Of a stretch of DNA of 27,745 nucleotides, positions 1 to 7,838 are shown one piece after another. The stretch covers positions 1-27,745 of the IMG/VR virus record IMGVR_UViG_3300042325_000598. One strand, 5' to 3'. Position numbers and translations under genes: made by a program. Position 1 is the first letter of the stretch. The number at the start of each line of letters is the position of its first letter. Below the pieces are notes generated by a model, which saw nothing but the letters and a program-made list of their open reading frames with translations, made no database searches and was not told the origin of the DNA. The DNA is from a virus.

Positions 1-873
1 AAAATCTCCCTTGATAAAGATTGCAAAAAAATACAACATGAAGCCAGTTGTTTAAATAAAATTAATAATTTAATTTGCCCTAAATATATAAAAGATGGAG
101 CAATTAAAATCGGAGACGATTTAAGATATATTATTACTTCATATGAGGAATCAGAATCTCTTGAAGAATTAGGAAGGTCATTTTTGCTAGAAAACTTCAA
201 TAGTTTTTGTAAAACATACGCTTTAATGCAAGATTCTAAAAAAATTAATATATCATATAAACAGAATATATCCGAATACTTTCAGACATCAAATATTTCT
301 GAACTTTTAACGGAAGACAGTATTAATGCCATTAAAAATTATACTAATTTTAATTTATTAAAAAAAATAATGGATGATATGAAAAATGAATTATTAGTAT
401 TATACGATGAATCTTTCGAGGATAAGACATTTATATGTCATGGATCTTTAAGCGCAAAAAATATTATCTCTAGAAATGGCGTATTTAAATTTATTAATTT
501 TGATAATTGTTATAGTTCTCATTGTTTTTTTGATCTAAACGAGCTTTTTATAGAACTTGGAGTTCCAGAAAACCTTGAATACGTGTTATTAGAAAAATTT
601 TGCTCAAATTTAAAAATTGAATTTAATTCAAATACTCTTAGTCTATATAAAAAATGTTATAAAATAAGTTTGATTAAAAAAGCAATAGAATTAATGACTA
701 ATTATTTAAAAGAAGTTTATCTCTATAGCTCAGAAAGAATTGATATGATTATCAATATATCTGATAAATTTTACGATTCTTATGATAGATATATGAGTAT
801 TAAATATTTCAAAGATAATAAAGACTTTATATTTAAAACGCTTACTGAGCCTATTTTAGATCAAAAAGCTTAA
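1..873 (+). CDS. APH/choline-kinase-like protein, 5' truncated, probable pseudokinase
   Basis: The reading frame is open from base 1, so the gene starts upstream of the window and the TTG at 184 is not needed as a start; 290 residues are visible. Visible residues 1-75 look like the end of an N-lobe, with a helix containing HEASCL and a hinge-like YIITSYEE. At bases 439-462 HGSLSAKN matches the APH/choline-kinase catalytic loop HGDxxxxN, but the catalytic Asp is Ser. About 10 residues later INFD stands where the metal-binding IDFD is expected, with its first Asp replaced by Asn, followed by a DLNEL helix. The kinase fold is inferred from these motifs. Loss of the catalytic Asp suggests a binding or scaffold role rather than phosphotransfer. 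It lies 33 bp before the next gene. The substrate is unknown. Confidence 0.5.
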   Translation, partial: KISLDKDCKKIQHEASCLNKINNLICPKYIKDGAIKIGDDLRYIITSYEESESLEELGRSFLLENFNSFCKTYALMQDSKKINISYKQNISEYFQTSNISELLTEDSINAIKNYTNFNLLKKIMDDMKNELLVLYDESFEDKTFICHGSLSAKNIISRNGVFKFINFDNCYSSHCFFDLNELFIELGVPENLEYVLLEKFCSNLKIEFNSNTLSLYKKCYKISLIKKAIELMTNYLKEVYLYSSERIDMIINISDKFYDSYDRYMSIKYFKDNKDFIFKTLTEPILDQKA

Positions 874-892
874 TAGATTTTTTAAATAAATT

Positions 893-901
893 TGATATAA
901 T
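893..901 (+). promoter_or_regulatory. Candidate extended -10 promoter, possibly giving a leaderless mRNA
   Basis: TGATATAAT matches the extended -10 consensus TGnTATAAT. The -10 hexamer (896-901) ends 5 bp before the ATG at 907, so a start site 6-7 bp downstream would fall on the start codon. No -35 match is seen at normal spacing. The sequence is AT-rich, so this remains a candidate. Confidence 0.35.
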
Positions 902-906
902 CTTGC

Positions 907-1371
907 ATGAAATTATACAAACCAAACTCCAGCAATACTGGATCTGCTTTTGGATTCCAATTAGGAACTGGCAATAAAAATAAAGAGCCGTCAATTTTTA
1001 TAACAGCCATTCAGCAATTTTCTTGGAATGAAAAAACAAAAAATGGCTCATTTTCTGAAAATTCCAAAAATCCAGAAAAATCAATTTCTCTCAAATTAAA
1101 CGAGAACGAACTAGGTGGATTTATTTACGCCATTGAACAGTATACAGAATTTTCTGCTTTTCATACATATGAGGAAAATAAAACTGCAATATCTTTCAAG
1201 CCTTATACGAAAAAGAATGGACAAAAAGCTTTTTCATTTTCTATTATTAGAAATTCCGCAAATAAATTTGGTATGGGGGTAGAGATGTCAGAGGCTTATG
1301 CTTTGTGCCAATTTTTCAAATTTGCATTAAATGAAATTTATTACGCAAGACAAGCAGCAAATGACAAATAA
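907..1371 (+). CDS. Small protein, possible single-stranded DNA-binding protein
   Basis: This 154-residue protein has no motif I can name with certainty. It alternates predicted beta strands (an ISLKLNENELGGFIYAIEQY segment near residues 60-80, then AISFKPYTKK and KAFSFSIIRN) with a C-terminal helix (SEAYALCQFFKFALNEIY). This strand-rich core followed by a helix resembles PC4/Whirly-type phage ssDNA-binding proteins, but that is inference from pattern and size only. A Rad52-like gene in the same block is consistent with a recombination role. No SD is present; a TATAAT ends 5 bp before the ATG. The end overlaps the next gene by 11 bp if that gene starts at 1361. Confidence 0.4.
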   Translation: MKLYKPNSSNTGSAFGFQLGTGNKNKEPSIFITAIQQFSWNEKTKNGSFSENSKNPEKSISLKLNENELGGFIYAIEQYTEFSAFHTYEENKTAISFKPYTKKNGQKAFSFSIIRNSANKFGMGVEMSEAYALCQFFKFALNEIYYARQAANDK

Positions 1372-3265
1372 AAAAACTGTATTAATTCATTCTAATTTTT
1401 GCAAAGCTTTTACAGGTTTTGGTAAAAATAAAAAAAATATTTTACGTTATTTATTTTCTACTGGAAAATATACTATAGTAGAAGCTGCAAATGGAATTGG
1501 TTTTCAAGACCCAATAACGAAAACGGTTCCGTGGGAATGCTACGGAACCCTACCTCCCGTCCAAACACTACAATCATTAAATCAAGAACAGCAAAGATCT
1601 GCTGGATATGGGGCATTAATGATTGACGATATTATCAAAAAAGTTAAGCCAGACGTATACATTGGAATAGAAGATATCTGGGCTTTTAACGATTTTGATA
1701 AAAAGCCTTGGTGGAATAAAGTCAATTGTATGGTATGGACGACTTTAGATAGTTTGCCAATTCTGCAACAAGCTATTGATTTTGCACCCAAAATTAAAAA
1801 CTATTTTGTTTGGGCATCATTTGCAGAAAAAGCATTCAATAAAATTGGATATAATCATATTAAAACTCTAAGAGGATCTTTGGATACTAAAAACTTTTTT
1901 AGATTTAGCGATGAAGAAAGGTCTGCGCTAAGAGAGAAAAACAATATACCAAAAGATAATTTTATAATTGGATTTGTATTTAGAAACCAATTAAGAAAAT
2001 CAGTCCCTAACATTTTAGATGGATTTAAAAAGTTTCAAAATAAAAATCCACAAGTTAAAGCTAAATTACTTTTACACACCCATTGGAGTGAAGGTTGGAA
2101 TATTCCAGAATTTTTGAGAGAAAAGAATATAAATTCAAATGATATTTTGACAACTTATTTTTGTTCAAAATGCAATTCATACGAAGTAAGGGCATTTACT
2201 GGTCAAGAACAAAATTGCCCAAAATGTAATACTGCAAAATCCGTTAATACAACCAATGTTAGTCAAGGGGTTTCCGAAAAACAGCTGAACGAAATATATA
2301 ACTTAATGGATTTATACTGCCACCCATTCACTAGCGGCGGTCAAGAAATACCAATCCAAGAAGCCAAGTTAACAGAACTAATAACACTTGTCACAGATTA
2401 TTCTTGTGGGGAGGACAACTGCTCAATAGAGAGCGGGGGAGTCCCATTGAAGTGGAGCGAATATCGAGAGCCTGGAACTCAATTCATTAAAGCATCGACT
2501 GATTCTGATAGCATATGTTCAGAAATTGAGAATGTTTATAAAATGGATCAAAACACTAAACGCGAAATTGAAAAGATTTCTCGCCAGTGGGCTATAGATA
2601 ATTTTTCAATAGAAGTTATAGGTAAACAATTAGAGGATATTATTGATAATATGCCTACTGTAGATTATGATTTTGAAAACACACCAATTGTTTTAAATGA
2701 AAATTACAATCCAAAAGAAAACATGAACGCTCATGAATTCATAATTGATTTACATAAGAATTTTGCAAATGAAGATGTAGATGCCAACTCAAGCGCATTT
2801 AAATTTTGGATAAATAAAATTGAAAGCAATGAAATAAATGGTAATCAAATTATCGAACATTTTAGAAATATTTCAAAACAATTAAATGCTAAAAATATAA
2901 AAATTGATTTTGGCTCTTTGTTTGACTCAAAAGATGAGGGCAAAAGAATTGCAGTAATTATCCCACAATCAGATACTGATGTTTTATTAATTAATTCGTT
3001 GATGAAAAATTTAAAAAAACAGTATCCCCAATACAATATCTATATATTCACTAGACCAGAATATTTTAATTTTATCGAAGATAACCCGTATATATATAAA
3101 TGCATGGAATATTCAGAATTATTAGAAAATATTTTAATTCTAGAGGGCGGCGGCGATCATAAAGGATTTTTTGAAATGGCTTTCTATCCCCATACAACAA
3201 CTCAGAAAAATATCTGTTATTTACATAACGGGGTAAACAAACATCAATTTTCATTATCAGAATAA
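1361..3265 (+). CDS. GT4-type glycosyltransferase with zinc-ribbon insert and C-terminal GT9-like half-domain
   Basis: I chose the ATG at 1361 (MTNKKTVLIHSNF) over 1331 because it gives a clean beta-strand start and a short overlap; the protein has 634 residues. Residues 1-430 form a GT-B glycosyltransferase, with the family-4 donor-site motif SGGQEIPIQEAKL at 325-337. An inserted zinc-ribbon candidate has Cys268, Cys271, Cys286 and Cys289 (CxxC...CxxC). Residues about 528-634 (RIAVIIPQ..., then QYPQYNIYIF and EDNPYIYKCMEY) resemble the N-terminal half of GT9 heptosyltransferases. The protein stops just where the GT9 C-terminal half would follow, and that half lies in the next ORF. Acceptor and sugar are unknown; DNA, virion proteins and host envelope are all possible. 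Confidence 0.75.
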   Translation: MTNKKTVLIHSNFCKAFTGFGKNKKNILRYLFSTGKYTIVEAANGIGFQDPITKTVPWECYGTLPPVQTLQSLNQEQQRSAGYGALMIDDIIKKVKPDVYIGIEDIWAFNDFDKKPWWNKVNCMVWTTLDSLPILQQAIDFAPKIKNYFVWASFAEKAFNKIGYNHIKTLRGSLDTKNFFRFSDEERSALREKNNIPKDNFIIGFVFRNQLRKSVPNILDGFKKFQNKNPQVKAKLLLHTHWSEGWNIPEFLREKNINSNDILTTYFCSKCNSYEVRAFTGQEQNCPKCNTAKSVNTTNVSQGVSEKQLNEIYNLMDLYCHPFTSGGQEIPIQEAKLTELITLVTDYSCGEDNCSIESGGVPLKWSEYREPGTQFIKASTDSDSICSEIENVYKMDQNTKREIEKISRQWAIDNFSIEVIGKQLEDIIDNMPTVDYDFENTPIVLNENYNPKENMNAHEFIIDLHKNFANEDVDANSSAFKFWINKIESNEINGNQIIEHFRNISKQLNAKNIKIDFGSLFDSKDEGKRIAVIIPQSDTDVLLINSLMKNLKKQYPQYNIYIFTRPEYFNFIEDNPYIYKCMEYSELLENILILEGGGDHKGFFEMAFYPHTTTQKNICYLHNGVNKHQFSLSE

Positions 3266-3266
3266 T

Positions 3267-4421
3267 ATGTCTCATATTTTAGAAGAATACGCAAAAAATT
3301 TAGGAGTTTTAATATCAAAACCAATAATTTCAGAACATTATTTTCCCATTCCAGAAAACAAATATATTACTATTTATTCTGAAGAAAATATACAATCTAA
3401 AAACTATAAACATTTTAATTTAATGCTGGATTTAATAAACCCAATCCTTCAGCAACAAAATATAAAAATTATTCAAATTGATTGCAAGGGTCGCGCTCTA
3501 AATGGTGTTAATAAAGTTTTAGGTGGGTTATCATTTAAGCAGTATGCAAACATCTTATCTAATTCATTATTACATATTGGGGTAGATAATGTTTATTCGC
3601 ATTATGTGAGTAGCAAAAACGCCCCGTTGGTTAATTTATTTGGCAATACATATCCAAGCATTAGTAATGGCTATTGGTCAAAAAATGATAAGAAAAAAGA
3701 TATTGCTCCAATTTGGGATGTTAAACCATGTTTAAATTTACAAGATCCAAAATCAGAAATTAATAAAATAAAAGTAGAACAAATTGCTCAATCTATTTTA
3801 GATCTATTAAAAATTAATAAAAGAATAAATTTTAAAACAATTAAAGTTGGTGAATTATTCAATAATGGGATTACCGAAGTCGTTCCTACGTCTTTCACTC
3901 CAATACCCATTAATCAAAATGAACTATTATTTTTAAGGGTTGACGAAGGATATGATCAAGAAGCTTTTATAAAATATTGTGAAAATTATAAAGTTTGTAT
4001 AGTTGCTAATCAGCTCATCCAACTATCTGGATTGGAAAAAAATAGACATAATATTAAAAAAATATCAGTTTTTATCGACAAAAGTTTTGCAGAAATACCA
4101 GAAAAGTATTTTGAAATCTTAAAACTTTGGGGCATTGAGTTGCAATTAATGACGAAAATAGAAGAGGATTTTTCATATTTAAAAAATAAATATTTTGATC
4201 ATTCGGTAAATTTTTATTCTCAAAATAAAGAAAAACCAGAAAACATTTCATCCAAAAATCTTTTTCTTTCTGGCAAAAGAGTTTTTGAGAATGGTGTTGA
4301 ATATCCAAGTTTAGCTCATTGTAGAATTAAAGAAAAAAGTGTTGACCAAAGAATGAATGTGTTGGATACTCCTAAATACTGGGAAGAGCAAGAACACTTT
4401 TATATCTATGAGCAAAATTAA
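3267..4421 (+). CDS. GT9-like glycosyltransferase C-terminal half plus unknown domain
   Basis: This 384-residue ORF starts 1 bp after the preceding stop (TAA-T-ATG) in another frame. Residues 30-135 match the nucleotide-sugar-binding half of GT9 heptosyltransferases: strand YITIY, helix, strand IKIIQID, then GLSFKQYANILSNSLLHIGV followed by DNVYSHYVSS (the DSGxxH region) and PLVNLFGNTYP. The GT9 N-terminal half is the tail of the upstream gene, so the two ORFs may form a two-subunit enzyme or a gene broken by a frameshift. Residues 190-384 are a separate alpha/beta region I do not recognise, ending in a conserved-looking SGKRVFENGVEYPSLAHC segment. The 3' end overlaps the next gene by 14 bp. 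Confidence 0.6.
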   Translation: MSHILEEYAKNLGVLISKPIISEHYFPIPENKYITIYSEENIQSKNYKHFNLMLDLINPILQQQNIKIIQIDCKGRALNGVNKVLGGLSFKQYANILSNSLLHIGVDNVYSHYVSSKNAPLVNLFGNTYPSISNGYWSKNDKKKDIAPIWDVKPCLNLQDPKSEINKIKVEQIAQSILDLLKINKRINFKTIKVGELFNNGITEVVPTSFTPIPINQNELLFLRVDEGYDQEAFIKYCENYKVCIVANQLIQLSGLEKNRHNIKKISVFIDKSFAEIPEKYFEILKLWGIELQLMTKIEEDFSYLKNKYFDHSVNFYSQNKEKPENISSKNLFLSGKRVFENGVEYPSLAHCRIKEKSVDQRMNVLDTPKYWEEQEHFYIYEQN

Positions 4422-5232
4422 ATCAAAACAAGAAGAAGAAATCACACAGAAAATAGAACCATCTTCTATTCCTCCGTTAGCGTTTCATGAAAAATATAAA
4501 AGAAATGAATATGGACTGATTGAGTCTCAATCATACGTGTTTAATGACGACGGTTCAGTTAATTGGCGCAAGATGATTAAAGACGAATTCCTTTATCCAA
4601 ATAAAGGGTGGTTTGATATTCGCAAGAAAGAAGCGCCGTCTTCTGTTGAAGGATTAAAGGACAATCAACTTCTTATTATGCTTGGGGGCATCAAGGAAAT
4701 TGCAAAGCTTCGCGGGTTTCACTCTGTTTCATACGATATTAATCATGTTAATGAGAATTATGTTGTAGCAAAATGTAGGATTTCTTGGATTACTAATTAT
4801 GAGCATACTGCTGACTTTCATGTTTGTTATGAAGATGTAGCCAATGCCACACTCGCTAATACAGATGATTTCTGCGCGAAGTTTCTTGAGACTATAGCAT
4901 GTAATCGAGCATTTGTTCGTTGTGTTCGTAATTTCCTTAATATTCATATTGTCGGAGCAGATGAAATTGATAAATCCAAGAATTCATTCGGGCCATCAGT
5001 TGAATCTTCTGGACACGACAGTTCTATTATCCCTGTAACTCCAACAGGCATCCTTGAAAAGACTTTGCGAGAGAAACACAGTGTTGCAGATTTCGAAGGC
5101 TTCAGGATCATTTTAAGAGATCTCTGGTCATCAGAAAAGTATCGTTATGAAGGAATTAAAGACTGGAAACAATTTGAAGATATTCCAGCTAAAGAAGCCC
5201 GAATTCTTCTTCCTTTGATCAATAAAAAATGA
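4408..5232 (+). CDS. Rad52/Sak-like single-strand annealing protein (probable)
   Basis: The internal ATG at 4408 (MSKIKSKQEEE) is preferred to 4357 because it shortens the overlap with the upstream gene from 65 to 14 bp; it gives 274 residues. The core at 85-187 has a helix (LLIMLGGIKEIAKLRGF), beta strands (SVSYDIN, YVVAKCRISWI, DFHVCYEDVANATL) and then a helix with the basic motif NRAFVRCVRNFLNI (166-179). This beta-beta-beta-alpha order with a terminal NRA..RavR helix is typical of phage Rad52/Sak-like recombinases. The role would be annealing complementary ssDNA during replication and repair. The C-terminal 80 residues look like an acidic or partner-binding tail. Assignment rests on motif resemblance, so it is probable only. 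It is coupled to the next gene through ATGA. Confidence 0.5.
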   Translation: MSKIKSKQEEEITQKIEPSSIPPLAFHEKYKRNEYGLIESQSYVFNDDGSVNWRKMIKDEFLYPNKGWFDIRKKEAPSSVEGLKDNQLLIMLGGIKEIAKLRGFHSVSYDINHVNENYVVAKCRISWITNYEHTADFHVCYEDVANATLANTDDFCAKFLETIACNRAFVRCVRNFLNIHIVGADEIDKSKNSFGPSVESSGHDSSIIPVTPTGILEKTLREKHSVADFEGFRIILRDLWSSEKYRYEGIKDWKQFEDIPAKEARILLPLINKK

Positions 5233-5684
5233 TTAAAAGAATCTTAGATCCCAAAGATTTCGAATCGTTAATTTCGGACATCTCGACTCTTTTCGAATTT
5301 GAAAACGAAAATCAAGGTCATCATTTTTTAAAACACAGTAAAGAAACAATTATAAACTGTTTCGGCAATAAGCATATTTTAGCATGGGATATGTTTGTAT
5401 GGGCAAACCACAATGGGAACAATTACGATTGTATTATAATGTTTTTTAATGATAAAAATGCGAAATTCAATGAAAGAATTTTTTCTGAATATCTTTGGTT
5501 ATCGAAGAATCCTAAAATGGGTTATAAATTATTTAAAGAAGCTATAAATTTTGCTAAACAAAATAAATTTAAATATGTTACAATGAATAGGGTAATGAAA
5601 CACCCCCATTCCCACGGAGTAATGAGTTTTTATGAAAAGATGGGTTTTATAAAAGATACAGAAACATTTATTACAGAATTATGA
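5229..5684 (+). CDS. GNAT-family N-acetyltransferase
   Basis: A 151-residue protein of the usual single-domain GNAT length. Residues 95-125 (NPKMGYKLFKEAINFAKQNK followed by FKYVTMNR) fit motif A: a G-containing turn that would hold the acetyl-CoA pyrophosphate, then a helix and a strand. The C-terminal FYEKMGFIKDTETFI is the standard motif B 'fYek.GF' ending. The N-terminus is more divergent. The substrate is unknown; phage GNAT proteins can modify host proteins, sugars or virion parts. Start and stop overlap neighbours as ATGA on both sides, so it is probably translated with them. Confidence 0.7.
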   Translation: MIKRILDPKDFESLISDISTLFEFENENQGHHFLKHSKETIINCFGNKHILAWDMFVWANHNGNNYDCIIMFFNDKNAKFNERIFSEYLWLSKNPKMGYKLFKEAINFAKQNKFKYVTMNRVMKHPHSHGVMSFYEKMGFIKDTETFITEL

Positions 5685-5848
5685 ACAACAGAACAGCAAA
5701 AAAACTAAGAAAAGCTATTGGAGATATTACAAATCCTATTACGCGAAGAGTTTATAGGAGAGTTAAGAAACAGTATAATAAAATTCCACAAGACAGTCGA
5801 GGCATCTTTATTGAGATGACGAGAGAGACTCTAAATGGAAAAAAATAA
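5681..5848 (+). CDS. Small basic protein of 55 residues
   Basis: ATG 5681 overlaps the GNAT stop as ATGA and the frame runs to TAA at 5846-5848, overlapping the next start (5835) by 14 bp. The product is strongly basic, with RTAKKLRKAIGD and TRRVYRRVKKQYNK, and is predicted to be helical. It fills an otherwise empty 150-bp gap, and both junctions have the overlap geometry of the rest of the operon, so I believe it is real. Its charge suggests nucleic-acid binding, but no family is recognised. Confidence 0.6.
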   Translation: MNNRTAKKLRKAIGDITNPITRRVYRRVKKQYNKIPQDSRGIFIEMTRETLNGKK

Positions 5849-6038
5849 TTGGAGTAACAAAAAAGTCGGAGGCTTTTGGATTAAAAAAACAAAAGCTGAC
5901 CGACAATATCTTTCTGGAACTATTGAAATAAAATTAAAAGATGGAACTACTCAAAAAGTAATTCTATCAATTTATAAAAATGATTTCAAAAAAGATAATA
6001 ATCCAGATTTCAATGCTTATCAGATAGACGTTTTATAA
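5835..6038 (+). CDS. Small hypothetical phage protein
   Basis: A 67-residue protein. The layout GGFWIKK..., YLSGTIEIKLKDG, then KVILSIYKNDFKK and DNNPDFNAYQI is a small all-beta fold resembling short DUF736-type proteins (a strand, a 'sGti' strand, then a K-rich 'PDf' end). That resemblance is weak. It is the last + strand gene of this block, and its end overlaps the convergent tail gene by 19 bp. Confidence 0.5.
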   Translation: MEKNNWSNKKVGGFWIKKTKADRQYLSGTIEIKLKDGTTQKVILSIYKNDFKKDNNPDFNAYQIDVL

Positions 6039-7810
6039 AGTTTATAAATTCCAGTTGGAGTATTTAACTGAGCATTCAAGTAGATATTTTGATTATCTCC
6101 GCTAATGGAATAATTAACAAACGAATCATCGCTTATTGAATACTCAGAAAACGATAAACCCGTTCTTGATAGATCTATTCCCGATGTATTATCAACAATA
6201 AGGATCTTGGAAGAGCAATAACATCCAGATTGATCTCTAAATTGAGTAAGATATTCATAACTATATCTTGCCCCCTTTGATAAAGTATCAATAGTAGTTA
6301 TAGAACTAGTCTTAACCGATCCAGTAAGGAAATCTATATTAGCTTCTGAGTCTCCATTTAATAATGAGAATGATTCTGAACTAATATTTGTTTTGGGAGC
6401 GGGGGCCTGATATATATTATAAGGTCCAATTTCCCAAGCGTATCCAGTTGTTATTTCGCTAGATGGCGCGACTTTAAACCATTGTGGAATATTTGGCTTA
6501 ATTAATGAATCATTAAGGGTAAATGAATAATTTTTTAAATTTGTTAATATAGGGATAGTTGAAACTAAATTTCCAGTATTTAATTCTATACCACTTCCAG
6601 TATTTAGATATAAGCTTAGTTTATTTGAATTAGTATATAATGAGTTATTTTCAAATTCAATATTAAAATTAATTTGTCCAGTAGCTGAATCTCCAATCTG
6701 AGGCTTTCCTTGGCTCTTTAGTTCATCTGGGATTCTATATTGAGTAGTTTTGATAAGCTCATTTCCCGTGCTTCCTATTCCACTATAATAAAATTTTACA
6801 TCATAGACACCAGTTACCCCAGTTGGATAATTACATCCAGTTATGAAACTATAAGTTTGTCCATCAATTCCAGTAGGATCAATTAAAGATGTTAGTAAGG
6901 CATCGCCTGTATAAGTATTGAAATCGCTAACTCCAGAAATTGATGAAAATCCGCTCGCTCCAGTTTGAGTAAAAATTGTATCAATTTGGCCAGTACCCCA
7001 ATCAATTTTCAAAGATTCTCCGCTAAGAATTGCAAATGGAACTGATCCAGATATCACCGCAAAATATCCACTAACATACTCTTTATATTCATGAAGATAT
7101 AAAGCGTTATTTGTGACAAGTTGACTATTTATATCGTTTTCAGATGTTATGTATGGAACATAAAATTGATGTTGAATTGGATTTTCATTAAGCCATAACC
7201 CACTAGAATCAGTAACATAAATTGATTGTATTTCTAAAGGATTACCACAAACGTAATACCTACTAGAGTGTATATTTGCGTTTTCGCCTACGGTAGAAAT
7301 TCCAATTCCAAAATTTTTAGTATATACCCCAAATATTCCAGTATTTTCTGCCTCGGTTAAAGTGAAAGAGTTGTCGAAAGAACCTGTGATATAATTATCA
7401 TATACAGTATTTCCAGATATATCCAAAATATCAATATCTACGCTTCTTACAAATGGATTTTCCAATAAAGCACTAGGAGAATTTAAAATATTTAATTGTC
7501 TATCTGTTACATTAAAAACAAAAGACACATCTTTTGCGCGATGAACAGCGTAGCCAGTTGCGGTAATAGATAAATCACCAGTATTTAAATTAAATATTGG
7601 TTCAAATTCATAAATAATATTATTACTATATGGAGATACATGCCAATCCCTTCCGCCACTTCCACTTTCTAAACCAGTTGGCACATCTGGAACTACATAA
7701 TCATAATTATAAAAATCATAAATATTATAATTAAAATTTATAGTAGCTAAGGTATTATCGAATTCATCTTTAAAAGTATAAATTCCGCTATAAAAATCTA
7801 TTTGGTCCAT
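6020..7810 (-). CDS. Tail-tip-associated structural protein, 596 residues
   Basis: This is the last gene of the tail-tip operon, 28 bp after gpJ. The protein is predicted to be almost entirely beta-stranded, with many short strands ending in TG or SG turns (for example FNLNTGDLSITATG and SYSFITGCNYPTG-like segments). It has very few charged helices and no visible enzymatic motif. The same TG/SG-rich style occurs in the C-terminal third of gpJ and in the + strand fibre at 15904, which supports a virion role. Position right after J suggests a side fibre, baseplate decoration or receptor-binding partner. No SD precedes its ATG, only an A/T-rich leader. No convincing terminator is visible before the convergent + strand gene. 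Confidence 0.55.
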   Translation of the reverse strand: MDQIDFYSGIYTFKDEFDNTLATINFNYNIYDFYNYDYVVPDVPTGLESGSGGRDWHVSPYSNNIIYEFEPIFNLNTGDLSITATGYAVHRAKDVSFVFNVTDRQLNILNSPSALLENPFVRSVDIDILDISGNTVYDNYITGSFDNSFTLTEAENTGIFGVYTKNFGIGISTVGENANIHSSRYYVCGNPLEIQSIYVTDSSGLWLNENPIQHQFYVPYITSENDINSQLVTNNALYLHEYKEYVSGYFAVISGSVPFAILSGESLKIDWGTGQIDTIFTQTGASGFSSISGVSDFNTYTGDALLTSLIDPTGIDGQTYSFITGCNYPTGVTGVYDVKFYYSGIGSTGNELIKTTQYRIPDELKSQGKPQIGDSATGQINFNIEFENNSLYTNSNKLSLYLNTGSGIELNTGNLVSTIPILTNLKNYSFTLNDSLIKPNIPQWFKVAPSSEITTGYAWEIGPYNIYQAPAPKTNISSESFSLLNGDSEANIDFLTGSVKTSSITTIDTLSKGARYSYEYLTQFRDQSGCYCSSKILIVDNTSGIDLSRTGLSFSEYSISDDSFVNYSISGDNQNIYLNAQLNTPTGIYKLYKTSI

Positions 7811-7838
7811 TATTTAATATTTTCTATATTTTTTTTAT

